From the NCBI GenBank assembly GCA_037179515.1, contig JAXCGZ010015113.1, forward strand, positions 172,501 to 236,500: 64,000 nucleotides of DNA, written 5' to 3'. The position numbers and the translations under genes were made by a program. Under the pieces are notes generated by a model. The model worked only from the letters and a program-made list of their open reading frames with translations, searched no databases and was not told the DNA's origin. Shown here piece by piece: positions 23,870-36,049 of this stretch. This DNA comes from Halocaridina rubra (taxonomy: Eukaryota; Arthropoda; Malacostraca; Decapoda; Atyidae). Each line of letters opens with the position of its first letter. The first letter of the stretch is position 1.

Positions 23870-24650
23870 TATATGTGTACAGTTGTATAATTATATAATA
23901 ACTGTAGACCCTCTGCATATATTGCGTGTAATTATGAAGCCTATATAGCAGTGATTCTTAACCAGGGGTGCTCGCACCCCTAGGGGGTGTGAGGCCGCTT
24001 TCTAAGGGGTGCGAGGATGCCTATTAATAATTAAAGCAAAATATATTTTTATATACGCGTTATATTTTTCCTGAAAAAAAAAAAAAAAAATTTTTGCTTC
24101 AGCAGTATTCTGAGATAGAGTTAAACCTAAGTTCTAAACCTAATTTCTTAATGAAGATTAAATAAATATAAAACGTGGTTTTGTTATTAATACACATCAC
24201 ATCAACTTTGTATTTCAAGCATTTTTTGTATTTCAGCAAAGGGGGGGGGGGGTGCGAGAACTGACTGCTGATTTGAAAGGGGTGCATATACTGAAAAAAG
24301 GTTAAGAACCACTGCTATATAGCAAGTACATATTGATATAATATAGTTTGAAATAATTAAACGAAGGCTTTAAACATACACTATAATTATATAAGTGTAT
24401 GTTTGTATAATTAGATAATTACGTTAGACCCCCTGCATATAATGTGTGTAGTTATGAAGCATATATAGCAACTGCATATTATATAATGTATTTTGAAAAA
24501 AAAAAAACGAAACCAAGATTATGAACATACAATATAATGATTATACTAATGTACATACATATAATTAGATAATTTAGGTAGACCCCCTGCATATAATAAG
24601 TATAATTAATACATATATAACAACTACATATTCGGATAATGTATTTTTAA
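23870..24650. repeat. About 150-bp tandem repeat, three units, first split by a hAT MITE
   Basis: The landmark TAGACCCYCTGCATATA followed by TTATGAAGC recurs at about 23905, 24426 and 24580. Subtracting the 374-bp insertion gives periods of about 146 and 154 bp. Units are AT-rich and diverged by eye. Confidence 0.75.
23949..24314. mobile_element. hAT-type MITE with 8-bp target duplication
   Basis: The terminal inverted repeats CAGTGATTCTTAACC and GGTTAAGAACCACTG are of the hAT/Charlie type. A perfect 8-bp duplication CTATATAG flanks it (23941-23948 and 24315-24322), which is the hAT hallmark. The internal 336 bp are non-coding, with G-runs near 24241-24252. It is non-autonomous. Confidence 0.92.
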
Positions 24651-24788
24651 TTTATTTAGCATTCAAGGCCATTGATGAATTTTCAAAGATATTTCAAAGA
24701 ATAAAAAAATAATCGAATTAATTTGACCATATTTGACTTGGGATAAGAGAGATGCATCAAAGTAGATTTATCTTGATTTTTTTTTTTT

Positions 24789-26416
24789 TTAGTTTCTGCC
24801 GTTGATAAAGTACTGGCAAGTACTTCCCCATTTGAGGGCCATCTTACCTCCATCTCGGATGCAAGTGTTGGCGCACATTAGCAGAGATTCTCCCTGAAAT
24901 TAAGATATTTTTTTGGGGATCATGTAAATATTAGTGACCCCAAGAAATTATATAACCCCTTTAGTTGTTGGGTTGGTTTATGTTGAGAGAGGTTAGTGTC
25001 TAACTTAACCTATATCAACCTAACCTAACTAAACTAAACTAACAATTTACTTTGTTATTTAATGTACTGGGAGAGCTAATCTTTACCTGGTTTCATGAAA
25101 AATTATCCATTACGGTAATATTTTACTTTCACACCCCAAGAGCTGACAAAACAATGAAAAAATGTAAAATAAATAAAAAAAAAAATTCAATTATCAACTC
25201 GTTTCTTAAACGGGGATATAGAAAAGTCTAACCTAACCTAACCTAATATTATAATAACATGAACATTTCATGACTTTTTTTTCTATTTAGGGTTATGCAA
25301 GGAAATATTCATCACCATTAGTTTAAAAGTTCTGGTTGTTTTGGGCTAATAAAAAGAACATCATTTTGTTTTTACCACAAATGTAATAGTTTTCCCCCAT
25401 TTGTAATAAGGAAGGGATATTTAGATATACCTGTATACAATTTTTTCCATACTGTTTGCATATTAAAATCGACAGAGAACAGATTAAATTTTATCAATAT
25501 GGTTAATTATTTTTTAAGTAATATGAAAGGTTAGCGGATTTATTTAATTTATGGAATCCATATTTAATTATAGACCACTAGAAAAATATTTATTCATTTA
25601 CAATTAACAGCTTAAGATTCACTTCACAACTAGTAAAACATTAGGCCTCTAATCACACCAAAACCATTAAACAAACACAGCCTAGTCGCTACTTGTAAGT
25701 TATCTTTAGACATATTGATGTTCTCATTAACCAACAAACCTAACTTTACCTAACCTAAGTTGTGAGAATCCCAATTTGATAACTTACTGATAACAAAATA
25801 CCTCCATGTTTTAGCATTCAATTTATATTATTTTGATTTGAATACTCTATTCCGTGTTCCACTGCGTGTCGTAAAAGCCGACTAAATGGGGAGGAGCTAG
25901 GGGACTGGTTGTTTTAGATTCTTCACACATGGATGGGTGGAACGGGCCATGGAGGACCCATAGGGCGGTCGCCAGCCGGCACATGCCCCAAACCCCCCCC
26001 CCACTGTGGTGCCCAGCCACAGCAGTAACCTCCCCAGTAAACAGCTTAAACTCTCTTGCCTGGACGAGGCGCGATCTGTCGACCTCGCAAATGCGAGGCC
26101 AGCACGCTACCACTGTACTAGCCAGGAGGTTTAAGGGACTGGGGAATCCCCTCCTCTGTATTTTCTTCCCGCATAAAGGTAATTTGCTTTGACTCAGCCA
26201 CCCGCCTTATAATTGGGAAATTGATTCTTGTATATAGATAGATAATGTACAGTACTTAAGATATAAACTTACCTTGTAGCAGGCGTCACATGCCAGGATA
26301 CAGAGATCCACTTGGTTCATCAAAGGTCCGCCATGATTCTGGTAGGCCAGAGGCGATGGAGAGACAACAGTAAAAATACTTGCGCTGATCAGCACTGCCA
26401 GCGTTGCTAAGCACAT
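24789..26416 (-). CDS. Small secreted six-cysteine peptide, two exons (eclosion-hormone-like spacing)
   Basis: Exon 1, 26416-26273, begins at ATG and encodes 48 residues: a hydrophobic signal segment (MCLATLAVLISASIFTVV), then a short pro-like stretch and VDLCILACDACYK, ending at a consensus donor (AAG then GTAAGT). Exon 2, 24893-24789, follows TTTCAG in the same phase and encodes 34 residues (GESLLMCANTCIRDGGK, later WGSTCQYF) to TAA. The 83-residue product would have six mature cysteines as C-x3-C-x2-C-x8-C-x3-C-x14-C. Arthropod eclosion hormones have C-x3-C-x2-C-x12-C-x3-C-x10-C, so resemblance in order is good but loop lengths differ. An internal GAG/GTAAGA at 24848 could be the real donor of exon 2, giving a different C-terminus. 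A SINE 2 copy lies in the 1.4-kb intron. Assignment is by inference; a neuropeptide or an antimicrobial-type peptide are both possible. Confidence 0.5.
25228..25246. repeat. Short (CCTAA)n tract
   Basis: CTAACCTAACCTAACCTAA is about three and a half copies of the arthropod telomere unit (TTAGG on the other strand). It is too short to claim a telomeric origin. Similar CCTAA-rich words occur near 25015-25030 and 25740. Confidence 0.6.
25848..26128 (-). mobile_element. tRNA-derived SINE, family 2, long-tail variant
   Basis: Read on the minus strand it starts CTCCTGGCTAGTACAGTGG (A-box-like TAGTACAGTGGTAGCG) and continues into a body with TTTAAGCTGTTTACTGGG and GTGGCTGGGCACCACAGTGG. It matches the copies at 27500-27677 and 32990-33172 through about 150 bp and then has an extra tail not seen in them. 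It lies in the intron of the six-cysteine peptide gene. Confidence 0.85.
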
Positions 26417-26437
26417 GCGAGTCACTTCGAAAAAAAG

Positions 26438-26440
<3 letters not shown>

Positions 26441-26491
<51 letters not shown>
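26441..26491. repeat. (TAA)n microsatellite
   Basis: A TAA run of about 50 bp just upstream of the first exon of the six-cysteine peptide. Confidence 0.95.
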
Positions 26492-26495
<4 letters not shown>

Positions 26496-26860
26496 GTGTT
26501 CCGTGTTGCTGTTTAAACAGGTATTGTTAATAGAAGATGTATCCCAATTTTCTCTTGGCTGCTGGGATATGATCACGATTTAGATATGGTCGTACCACAA
26601 TGTAGTCGTTTATTTCAGCAGAGTTTTTTTTTTTTTTAGTTGCTTCCTTTTATTAGAATTTTATATATGATATCCAGTGTATTGACTTCTTAACCCTGGA
26701 TAATTTTTGTGTTATTTGTGAATTAGAGACCCATAATTACCTTCTTATATTAGGTAAGGTTAGTTTAAGTTTGGTTAAGCAGAGGGGGATCTCAGTGGTG
26801 AAGCTCCCCCCAGTTGTGAAAAAGTAATTGTATATTTTATTCCTATAATTGATTTAGACA

Positions 26861-26972
26861 CTGAAATTTGATTTGCTTTTAAGATTCTACGAAAAATCTG
26901 AAATTTGATTTGCTATTAAGATTCTACGAAAAATGTGAAATTTGATTTGCTATTAAGATTCTACGAATAATA
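26861..26972. repeat. 37-bp tandem repeat, three copies
   Basis: The unit CTGAAATTTGATTTGCTTTT followed by AAGATTCTACGAAAAAT is repeated three times with about one substitution per copy. The flanks 26492-26860 and 26973-27173 hold nothing else I recognise. Confidence 0.85.
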
Positions 26973-27173
26973 ATTTATTTTGACAGTCATTTCCATTAGA
27001 TAATGGAGGTTGATACCTAAAAAAACTGCTCATTTCCAATGGAAATGAATAGCAAAACTGGTCATTTCACACTGAAAAACATTATAAATTCCACATTTCA
27101 TTTTCTATTCAATTATTACTTCATTTTCACAGTTACATCATAATAAAAGAAAAAATATATAGTTGTCTGTAGC

Positions 27174-27463
27174 GGCAACGACCATAGCACGGTGGGTAAG
27201 CCACTTTTCGTCTGATCAGCGAAGTTGAGCACCGTTGGGTATGGTCAGTATTTGGATGGGTGTACACCAGGTAACACTAGATGCTCTTGGCATGTAAGGG
27301 GACCGCCTGAGTGGTAGAGTCCTTGATTCAGGAGGTGACAGCCTTATGTTAAAGTCCACGGCGGGTCGTTAGGAAGGACATCCAGCTTTACTTCCCCGTC
27401 TTCACTCCGTCTGCGTCCACCCCCAAATTGGGACTTAGTGTAACATAAAACGTAAAAAAAAAA
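27174..27463 (+). mobile_element. Composite SINE: 5S rRNA-like head, tRNA-like part, A-rich end
   Basis: Positions 27174-27293 resemble a whole 5S rRNA gene: ACGACCATAGCAC near the 5' end, GAAGTTGAGCA and TATTTGGATGGGTG at the internal control regions, and ATGCTCTTGGCAT at the 3' end. This is followed by a tRNA-like block (A-box-like CGCCTGAGTGGTAGAG, B-box eroded) and the same 3' body as the SINE at 23586-23737, then an A run to 27463. It is too diverged, and too directly fused to the other parts, to be a working 5S gene. Confidence 0.8.
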
Positions 27464-27499
27464 GTTATGTTATCAACCCGTTAATATTGGTTAATATAA

Positions 27500-27677
27500 A
27501 AAACCTTTATTTCCATTATACAATGGGTATTCGTCAGCCGGGGCAAGCCCCAACCCTCCACTGTGGTGCCCAACCACAGCAGTAACCTACCAGTAAACAG
27601 CTTAAACTCTCGGTCTTGAATGGGAACCGATCTCTCGACCTTGTGAATGCGAAGCCAGCGCGTTACCACTGTACTAC
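27500..27677 (-). mobile_element. tRNA-derived SINE, family 2
   Basis: On the minus strand the head reads AGTACAGTGGTAACGCGC, followed by the family body (TTTAAGCTGTTTACTGG) and a tail TTATACAATGG... ending GGAAATAAAGGTTT. The first bases of the head are lost. Confidence 0.85.
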
Positions 27678-28064
27678 TGTAAAACTCATCGAGTTATAGA
27701 AAAATTTATAAATGAAAAGGCAGCGTCTGTGTTTCTTCGACCGATTTTTTTTTTTTTTTTTTTTTGCATTTGTTAATGCATAGATAATAACTTTATCGAT
27801 TCACTATTATCTGATGTCGGAATCTTCTTTCACCATTTTTTTTTAATCATGAAACTATTGTTTTTGACTTTTGCACCGTGAAAAAAGGTCCGGAGATAAA
27901 TGATTTTTTTTTTTTATTGGAGTTCCAAATGCCGTATCCGAATTCGGATCAATGACGGATGTATATGAGGGTACAATCTCGGATATGAACTTAGTGAACT
28001 GGAGTGTACTGAAATTTGTTTTTAATCTACCTAACTTGATTATTGTTCTTCGATGTACAAATGT

Positions 28065-28067
<3 letters not shown>
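27678..28067. other. No gene recognised; T-runs
   Basis: Contains three T-runs (about 27747-27765, 27837-27844 and 27905-27916) and otherwise ordinary AT-rich sequence. Confidence 0.5.

Positions 28068-28160
<93 letters not shown>
28068..28160. repeat. (TC)n microsatellite
   Basis: A pure TC run of about 92 bp. The Ser-Leu frames across it are artefacts. Confidence 0.97.
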
Positions 28161-28163
<3 letters not shown>

Positions 28164-28331
28164 AAATGCATGTTTTATGACTTTTTCTGAAAATGTGTTG
28201 CGCTAAAATCTTGCAAATTTCTCAAACTTCTGAAAAAGACAGTTACTATTTTGTTTGTTTGTTTATTTTTAAGGGGGGTCAAGGAGCCCTTAGTATATCA
28301 TAGATAATTTGGTTTCTTGACTTTTGATTAA

Positions 28332-28334
<3 letters not shown>

Positions 28335-28378
<44 letters not shown>

Positions 28379-28422
28379 GTGATAATAATAACAACAACAG
28401 CAACAACAACAACAACAACAAC

Positions 28423-28471
<49 letters not shown>

Positions 28472-28472
28472 T
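28335..28472. repeat. (TAA)n/(CAA)n compound microsatellite
   Basis: TAA repeats with a central CAA block (about 28392-28425). The poly-Asn, poly-Leu and poly-Ile frames are artefacts. Confidence 0.95.
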
Positions 28473-28569
28473 AATTTCTCGCATTTTGAACATTAAGGTC
28501 CATTTTTCAGTAAAAAAAAAAAGGTATTACTAGTTAAATTTTATTTTTATTTTTATTTTAAATCTTGTA

Positions 28570-28699
28570 CCTATCTTCCTTCAAAAAGCGGATCTATCGT
28601 CATCTCAGGGCCTAATCCTGCCATATCTCTAGGGCCTCAGTACTCTGACAATTCTACTTGCCTGTCCCGGTGTCACACTCAAAAAGAAAAGAAAAATCC
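28570..28699. repeat. A-tailed repeat fragment sharing a 3' motif with the repeat at 31378
   Basis: GCCTGTCCCGGTGTCACACTC followed by an A-rich end is close to GGCCCGTCCTGGTGTCACAA at 31670-31690 and to the copy at 33729-33945. Only the last 30 bp or so are alignable by eye. Confidence 0.4.
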
Positions 28700-28744
28700 A
28701 TTTAGCTAAACTTCTACAACTAAGCAGGTGTGTTTGTGTGTGTA

Positions 28745-29010
28745 ATTACCTAATGGTGATTACCTAATTGTGTTTACGGGAAAGAGCCCAAAGCTCGTAT
28801 CTTCCCGTCTCCTGATCGCTTCCATTTTGTACTTAGTGATACTTATCATACCTGTTCTTAAAACTATGGATTGAGATAGCATTAACTACCTCTTCGCTTA
28901 GCCAATTCCAGTTATCAACTACTCTTACACTGAAAAAGTATTTCCTTACATCCTGCAAAGAACTTTTCTTACGATGTACCCATTCTCATTACCTTACATT
29001 GAGAATGGGT
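28745..29010 (-). mobile_element. LINE 3' fragment, internally rearranged
   Basis: Positions 28745-28975 repeat the 3' end of the LINE of region 10-18 kb (GATTACCTAATTGTGTTTAC through CTGCAAAGAACTTTTCTTACG). It then jumps directly to TGTACCCATTCTCATTACC, a segment that in copy D lies about 700 bp away (12677-12700), followed by an inverted GAGAATGGGTGCAAGTGC. It is a deleted and rearranged copy. Confidence 0.8.
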
Positions 29011-29038
29011 GCAAGTGCAATATGTGTATGTGTATGTG

Positions 29039-29039
<1 letters not shown>

Positions 29040-29124
<85 letters not shown>
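29040..29124. repeat. (TA)n microsatellite
   Basis: A pure TA run of about 85 bp. Confidence 0.97.
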
Positions 29125-30024
<900 letters not shown>

Positions 30025-30148
30025 GACTGAGGTTAGTAAAGGCATACACTCAGGGTAACGATTACATCTGCCAAAACAAGTCCTTCGCAAGAAGACAACC
30101 GTCCTAGCCCTTAGTTGAAAAGGGAGTTTGTGACGTAAAACCGAAACC
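30025..30148 (+). mobile_element. tRNA-derived SINE, family 1, 5'-truncated
   Basis: Matches the family 1 body from GACTGAGGTTAGTAAAGG to GACGTAAAACCGAAACC. The tRNA-like head with both promoter boxes is missing, as expected for incomplete reverse transcription. Confidence 0.85.
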
Positions 30149-30330
30149 AAACTGTAGAAGCAGTTTGACCTCTTTTGCTTTTCTTCCTCTTCTGAGTTGC
30201 ACCTTCGGAGGGTGGAACTGGGCTTAAGACATTGCCACTTCTGGTCCTAAATAACTGTAGTTAACTTTAGAGGTAAAAATTTTCTTCCAAAACAAATCGT
30301 AGGTTAGAAGCATTTATGTTCAGGAATCTA
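30149..30330. other. No feature recognised
   Basis: Short interval between SINE and mariner MITE. Nothing supported. Confidence 0.4.
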
Positions 30331-30667
30331 CAGGGTGTCCACAAAGTCTGGGTACATAGGAAATTTCACTATGCAGACCTATTCAATCGAGTTCACTTGA
30401 ATTTTGTAAAGCGCATCAAATTATGCATTGAAAATGATGGAAATCATATTGAAAATATTATTTATTAACATTAGATTTAAATAAAATTGTTTTGTTTTAA
30501 AAGTATGTGTTAATCTCCTGTGTACCCAGACAATAAATAATATTTTCAATATTATTTCCATCATTTTCAATGCATAAATTGATGCGCTTTACAAAATTCA
30601 GGTGAACTCGATTGAATAGGTCTGCATAGTGAAATTTCCTATGTACCCAGACTTTGTGGACACCCTG
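30331..30667. mobile_element. Mariner-type MITE with long inverted arms
   Basis: Ends CAGGGTGTCCACAAAGTC and GACTTTGTGGACACCCTG, flanked by TA at 30329-30330 and 30668-30669, the Tc1/mariner target duplication. The inverted arms extend about 140 bp each (to about 30475 and from about 30530), leaving about 55 bp in the middle. It has no transposase. Confidence 0.9.
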
Positions 30668-30825
30668 TATATTATGACACAGTTACGAGTAGGGTAAGAG
30701 ACAGCTGGGATCATTGATTCTCAACCTTTTTCACTACCATCATCCCTCGTAGTTGGGCCTTCTCTCCAAATCCCTCCCCACTGGATCTTCAGCCCAACTT
30801 TATAAAAGTCCCTTCCAGATGTTGG

Positions 30826-30849
30826 GAAAAAAAAAAAAAAAAATAAAAA

Positions 30850-30944
<95 letters not shown>
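30826..30944. repeat. A-run followed by (TA)n
   Basis: An A-rich run (30826-30866) passes into about 78 bp of TA, ending at the half palindrome. Confidence 0.95.
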
Positions 30945-30946
<2 letters not shown>

Positions 30947-31016
30947 TTTTATGAAATCCATTTGTATGTGTCTAGCTAATTAAGAATATGGTATCCTAGG
31001 TTTACACTATCGGGCC
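30943..31016. repeat. Half copy of the 230-bp palindrome
   Basis: GCTTTTATGAAATCCATTTG through GGTTTACACTATCGGGCC matches the right arm of 22225-22454 with a 15-bp internal deletion near the end (GTTTAAGAA lost). The left arm is absent; the copy abuts the TA tract. Confidence 0.8.
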
Positions 31017-31377
31017 AAAGACTGGACTAATGAGGTCAATAGGAACATATCTACCATTTTCTTCTTTAGTCAGGAAGTTGGAAAAGTCTAAAAGAGCCCA
31101 GTACAGAAATAATAATATAAGTAATTACAGAGAATATTACAAAAAATGCACAATTAACAAATACAGTAAGTGCCAAGAGAGCAATATCTTTCTGGAATAT
31201 TGGATAGTCATGCCAAAATAAGGTGTTCTGCCAGGAAACCAAATACAATAACTATTACAACTAAGAAGTCAGCACGGTTAATACCTCTGTCTTGTAGGAA
31301 GATAGATTATATGAAACAATGAGTTCCAAAATTTAAGATTCAATTGGAAGATAGACATCATGACCGACAATAACCAG
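31017..31377. other. No feature recognised
   Basis: AT-rich sequence with short open frames on both strands and no motif that supports a gene. Confidence 0.4.
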
Positions 31378-31700
31378 TAGTAGGTTGGCCCATGGCACCA
31401 GCCGCCCGTTGCGATACTACAGCTGAAAGATTTTTAAACTTGAATAGGACTGTCCAGGACAGTTCGATGTTAAGTCTTCCTTCAGTTACGGTTATTTGTT
31501 ATGCCTACAACAACACTGAATATTCTTGGATATTCATTACACACCTCTTATCATCCCTTCACATCTGACAAGTCATTACACTCTCCATCTCTGTTACTTT
31601 TTACTTAATGTATTTTTCGTGCCCAGGCTCGGTGGGGGCTGTTTTATTTTATTTTATTTTTTGGCCCGTCCTGGTGTCACAATCATAAAAAAAAAAAAAT
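31378..31700 (+). mobile_element. A-tailed SINE-like repeat
   Basis: Starts around GTAGGTTGGCCCATGGCACC and runs to GGTGTCACAATCATAAAA with an A tail. Its 3' 200 bp recur at 33729-33945 inside the satellite (GACAAGTCATTACACTCTCC, TTCGTGCCCAGGC), 5' truncated. Differing 5' ends with a common A-rich 3' end suggest LINE-type mobilisation. No tRNA or 5S promoter boxes were found, so the class is open. Confidence 0.65.
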
Positions 31701-32560
<860 letters not shown>

Positions 32561-32613
32561 CCATCTATCTGTTTATCTATCTATCCATCTGTCTCTATAT
32601 ATAGATATCTATG
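32561..32613. repeat. (ATCT)n-rich microsatellite, left flank of SINE 1
   Basis: Imperfect ATCT/ATCC repeats that resume at 32813-32845 after the SINE. Confidence 0.85.
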
Positions 32614-32804
32614 TTCCGGTTTTACGTCACGGAGTCCCTTTTCTACCAAGGGCTAGGACGGTTGCCTTCTTGCGAAGGACTTGATTTGGCAGATGTAATC
32701 CTTACCCTGAGTGTATGCCCTTGCTAACCTCAGAACGTGACGGGGCGCGAACCCTCGACCTGACGCCTCAGAGTCGCGGACGCTACCGCTTGAGCCACGG
32801 TGAC
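32614..32804 (-). mobile_element. tRNA-derived SINE, family 1, full-length minus copy
   Basis: Read on the minus strand it starts GTCACCGTGGCTCAAGCGG and has B-box GGGTTCGCGCCCCG. The tail end CGTAAAACCGGAA is present. It lies inside an ATCT microsatellite. Confidence 0.9.
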
Positions 32805-32989
32805 TACACCTCTCTATCTATCTATCTATCTATCAATCTATCTATGATTTTTAAGGTGTCAGATGCATTTCCCAACACTAACCCTCCCCATTTATCCGGG
32901 CTTGGGACCGGCACTGCTTTCGCAGAGGCTGTGTTGAAAATCATTCTGCCATTTGAATCGGACATAATGAAGCTGCTTTGAAATATTAT

Positions 32990-33172
32990 ATAAACCTTTA
33001 TTTCCATAACACAATGGGAATTCGTCAAAGGGGCAAGCCCCAACCCCCCACTGTGGTGCCCAACCACAGCAATAACCTGCCAGTAAACAACTTAAACTCT
33101 CGGTCTTGGACGGGAACCAATCTCTCGACCTCTTGAATGCGAAGCCAGCGCGTTACCACTGTACTAGCCAGC
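32990..33172 (-). mobile_element. tRNA-derived SINE, family 2, inserted in the satellite
   Basis: The spacer word TTGAAATATTGGCAGTTGG is split: its left half ends at about 32989 and its right half resumes at 33172 (ATTGGCAG). On the minus strand the head is CTGGCTAGTACAGTGG and the tail ends GGAAATAAAGGTTTA. The short ATT shared by both junctions may be part of the target duplication. Confidence 0.9.
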
Positions 33173-33209
33173 ATTGGCAGTTGGTGAAGTTGAGGGAAGA
33201 CATCTTAGA

Positions 33210-33367
<158 letters not shown>

Positions 33368-33728
33368 ATTTCACTTTATTTTATTTTTTGTGTGTGGCAG
33401 ATCTGACTTCCTCTTTGGGTTGATTTGCAGCCCTGCATCTTTTTCCTGCCAGGTAAGCCCTAGGCCAAAAGGTCTATAAACAGGGCACTAGTTTCTTTTT
33501 ATATGATCCTGACAGGTGAGCCTTAGACTAAAAAGCCCCTATACAGGGCACTAATTTTTTTTTTATATGATACTGCCAGGTAAGCCCTAGGCCAAAAAGT
33601 CTATAAATAGGGAACTAATTTTTTTTATATGATCCTGACAGGTGAGCCTTAGGCCAAAAAGCCCCTATACAGGGCACTAGTTTTTTTTTATATGATCCTG
33701 ACAGATGAGCCATGGGCCAAAAAGCCCA

Positions 33729-33945
33729 TTCATTTTCTATGCCTACAGCTACACTGAATATTCATGGATATTCATCACACATCTTTTTTTATCCCTTCAC
33801 ATCTGACAAGTCATTACACTCTCCATCTCTGTTTCTCTTTACTTTATGTATTCTTCGTGCCCAGGCCCGATGAGGGCTGTTTAATTTTCTAATTTTTGTT
33901 TGGCCCGTCCAGGTGTCACAATCATAAAAAAAATATATATATACC
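33729..33945 (+). mobile_element. 5'-truncated A-tailed repeat inserted in a satellite monomer
   Basis: The monomer word AAAAAGCCCATATACAGGGC is interrupted after AAAAAGCCC by TTTTCTATGCCTACAGC and following sequence, which matches the repeat at 31500-31700 and ends with GTGTCACAATCATAAAA and an AT run before the monomer resumes at GACACTAG. Confidence 0.8.
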
Positions 33946-34870
33946 CGACACTAGTTTTTTTTTTATATATGATCCTGACAGGTGAGCCATAGGCCAAAAT
34001 GTCTTTAAACAGGGCTTTAGTGTCTTTTCATGTTATCCTGTATTTCCCAACACCAACCCTCCCCATTTATCCTGGCTTGGGACCGGCACTGCTTTTTCAG
34101 AGGCTGGGTTAAAAATCATTCTGCAATTTGAATCGGACATAATGAAGCTGCCTTGAAATATTGGCAGTTGGTGAAGTGGAGGGAAGTCACCTTAGACGAT
34201 ATTTTTTTTTTTTTTTTTGCAGATCTGACTTCCTTTTTAGGTTGATTTGCAGGCCTGCACCTTTTTCCTGCCAGGTAAGCCCTAGGCCAAAAAGTCTATA
34301 AACAGGGCACTAGCTTTTTTTATATGATTTTGACAGGTGAGCCTTAGGCTAAAACGCCCCTATACAGGGCACTAGTTTTTTTTATATGATCCTGACAGGT
34401 GAGCCCTAGGCTAAAAAGCCCCTATACAGGGCACTAGTTTTTTTTTTATATAATCTTGCCAGGTAAGCCCTAGGCCAAAAAGTCTATAAACAGGGCAGTA
34501 GTTTTTTTTATACGATCCTGACAGGTTAGCCTTAGGCCAAAAAGCCCCTATATAGGGCACTAGTTTTTTTTATATGATCCTGACAAGTGAGCCATGGGCC
34601 AAAAAGCCCATATACAGGGCACTAGTTTTTTTTTTTATATATATGATCCTGACAGTCAAGCCCTATGCCAAAAAGTCTTTAAACAGGGCTTTAGTGTCTT
34701 TACATGTTATCCTGCATTTCCCAGCACCAACCCTCCCCATTTATCCGGGCTTGGGACCGGCACTGCTTTCGAAGAGGCTGGGTTAAAAATCATTCTGCCA
34801 TTTGAATCGGACATAATGAAGCTGCCTTGAAATATTGGCAGTTGGTGAAGTGGAGGGAAGTCATCTTAGA

Positions 34871-35172
<302 letters not shown>

Positions 35173-35176
35173 TTTT

Positions 35177-35207
<31 letters not shown>

Positions 35208-36049
35208 TTTTTTGCAGATCTGACTTCCTCTTTGGGTTGATTTGCAGCCCTGCATCTTTTTCCTGCCAGGTGAGCCCTAGGCCAAGAAGTCTATAAACAG
35301 GGCACTAGTTTATTTTTTATGATCCTGACAGGTGAGCCTTAGGCAAAAAAGCCCCTCTACAGGGCACTTATTTTGTTTTATATGATCCTGCCAGGTAACC
35401 CCCAGGCCAAAAAATCTATAAACAGGGCACTAGTTTTTTTTTATATGATCCTGACAGGTGAGCCTTAGGCCAAAAAGCCCCTATACAGGACAATAGTTTC
35501 TTTTTTTTATATGATCCTGACAGGTGAGCCTTAGGCTAAAAAGCCCCTATACAGGGCATTAGTTTTTTTATATGATCCTGACAGGTGAGCCCTAGGCCAA
35601 AAAGCCCCTATACAGGGCACTAGTTTTTTTTATATGATCCTGACAGGTGAGCCATGGGCCAAAAAGCCCCTATACAGGGCACTAGTTTTTTTCTTTATAT
35701 ATGATCCTGACAGGTGAGCCCTAGGCCAAAAAGTCTTTAAACAGGGCTTTAGTGTCTTTTCTGGTTATCCTGCATATCCCAACACCAACACAACCCAGTT
35801 ATCCGGGCTTGGGACCAGCACTGCTTTCGCAGAGCCTGCGTTAAAAATCATTCTGCCATTTGAATCGGACATAATGAAGCTGCCTTGAAATATTGGCAGT
35901 TGGTGAAGTGGAGGGAAGACATCTTAGACGATATATATTTTTTTTTTGGCAGATCTGACTTCCTCTTTGGGTTGATTTGCAGGCCTGCACCTTTTTCCTG
36001 CCAGGTAAGCCCTAGGCCACAAAGTCTATAAACAGGGCACTAGTGTTTT

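Noticed and set aside
25228..25246. Telomeric repeat array
   Set aside because: Only three and a half CCTAA units; CCTAA-rich words are common in this AT-rich DNA.
27174..27293. A functional 5S rRNA gene
   Set aside because: Many substitutions relative to known 5S, no T-run terminator after it, and direct fusion to a tRNA-like and SINE body.
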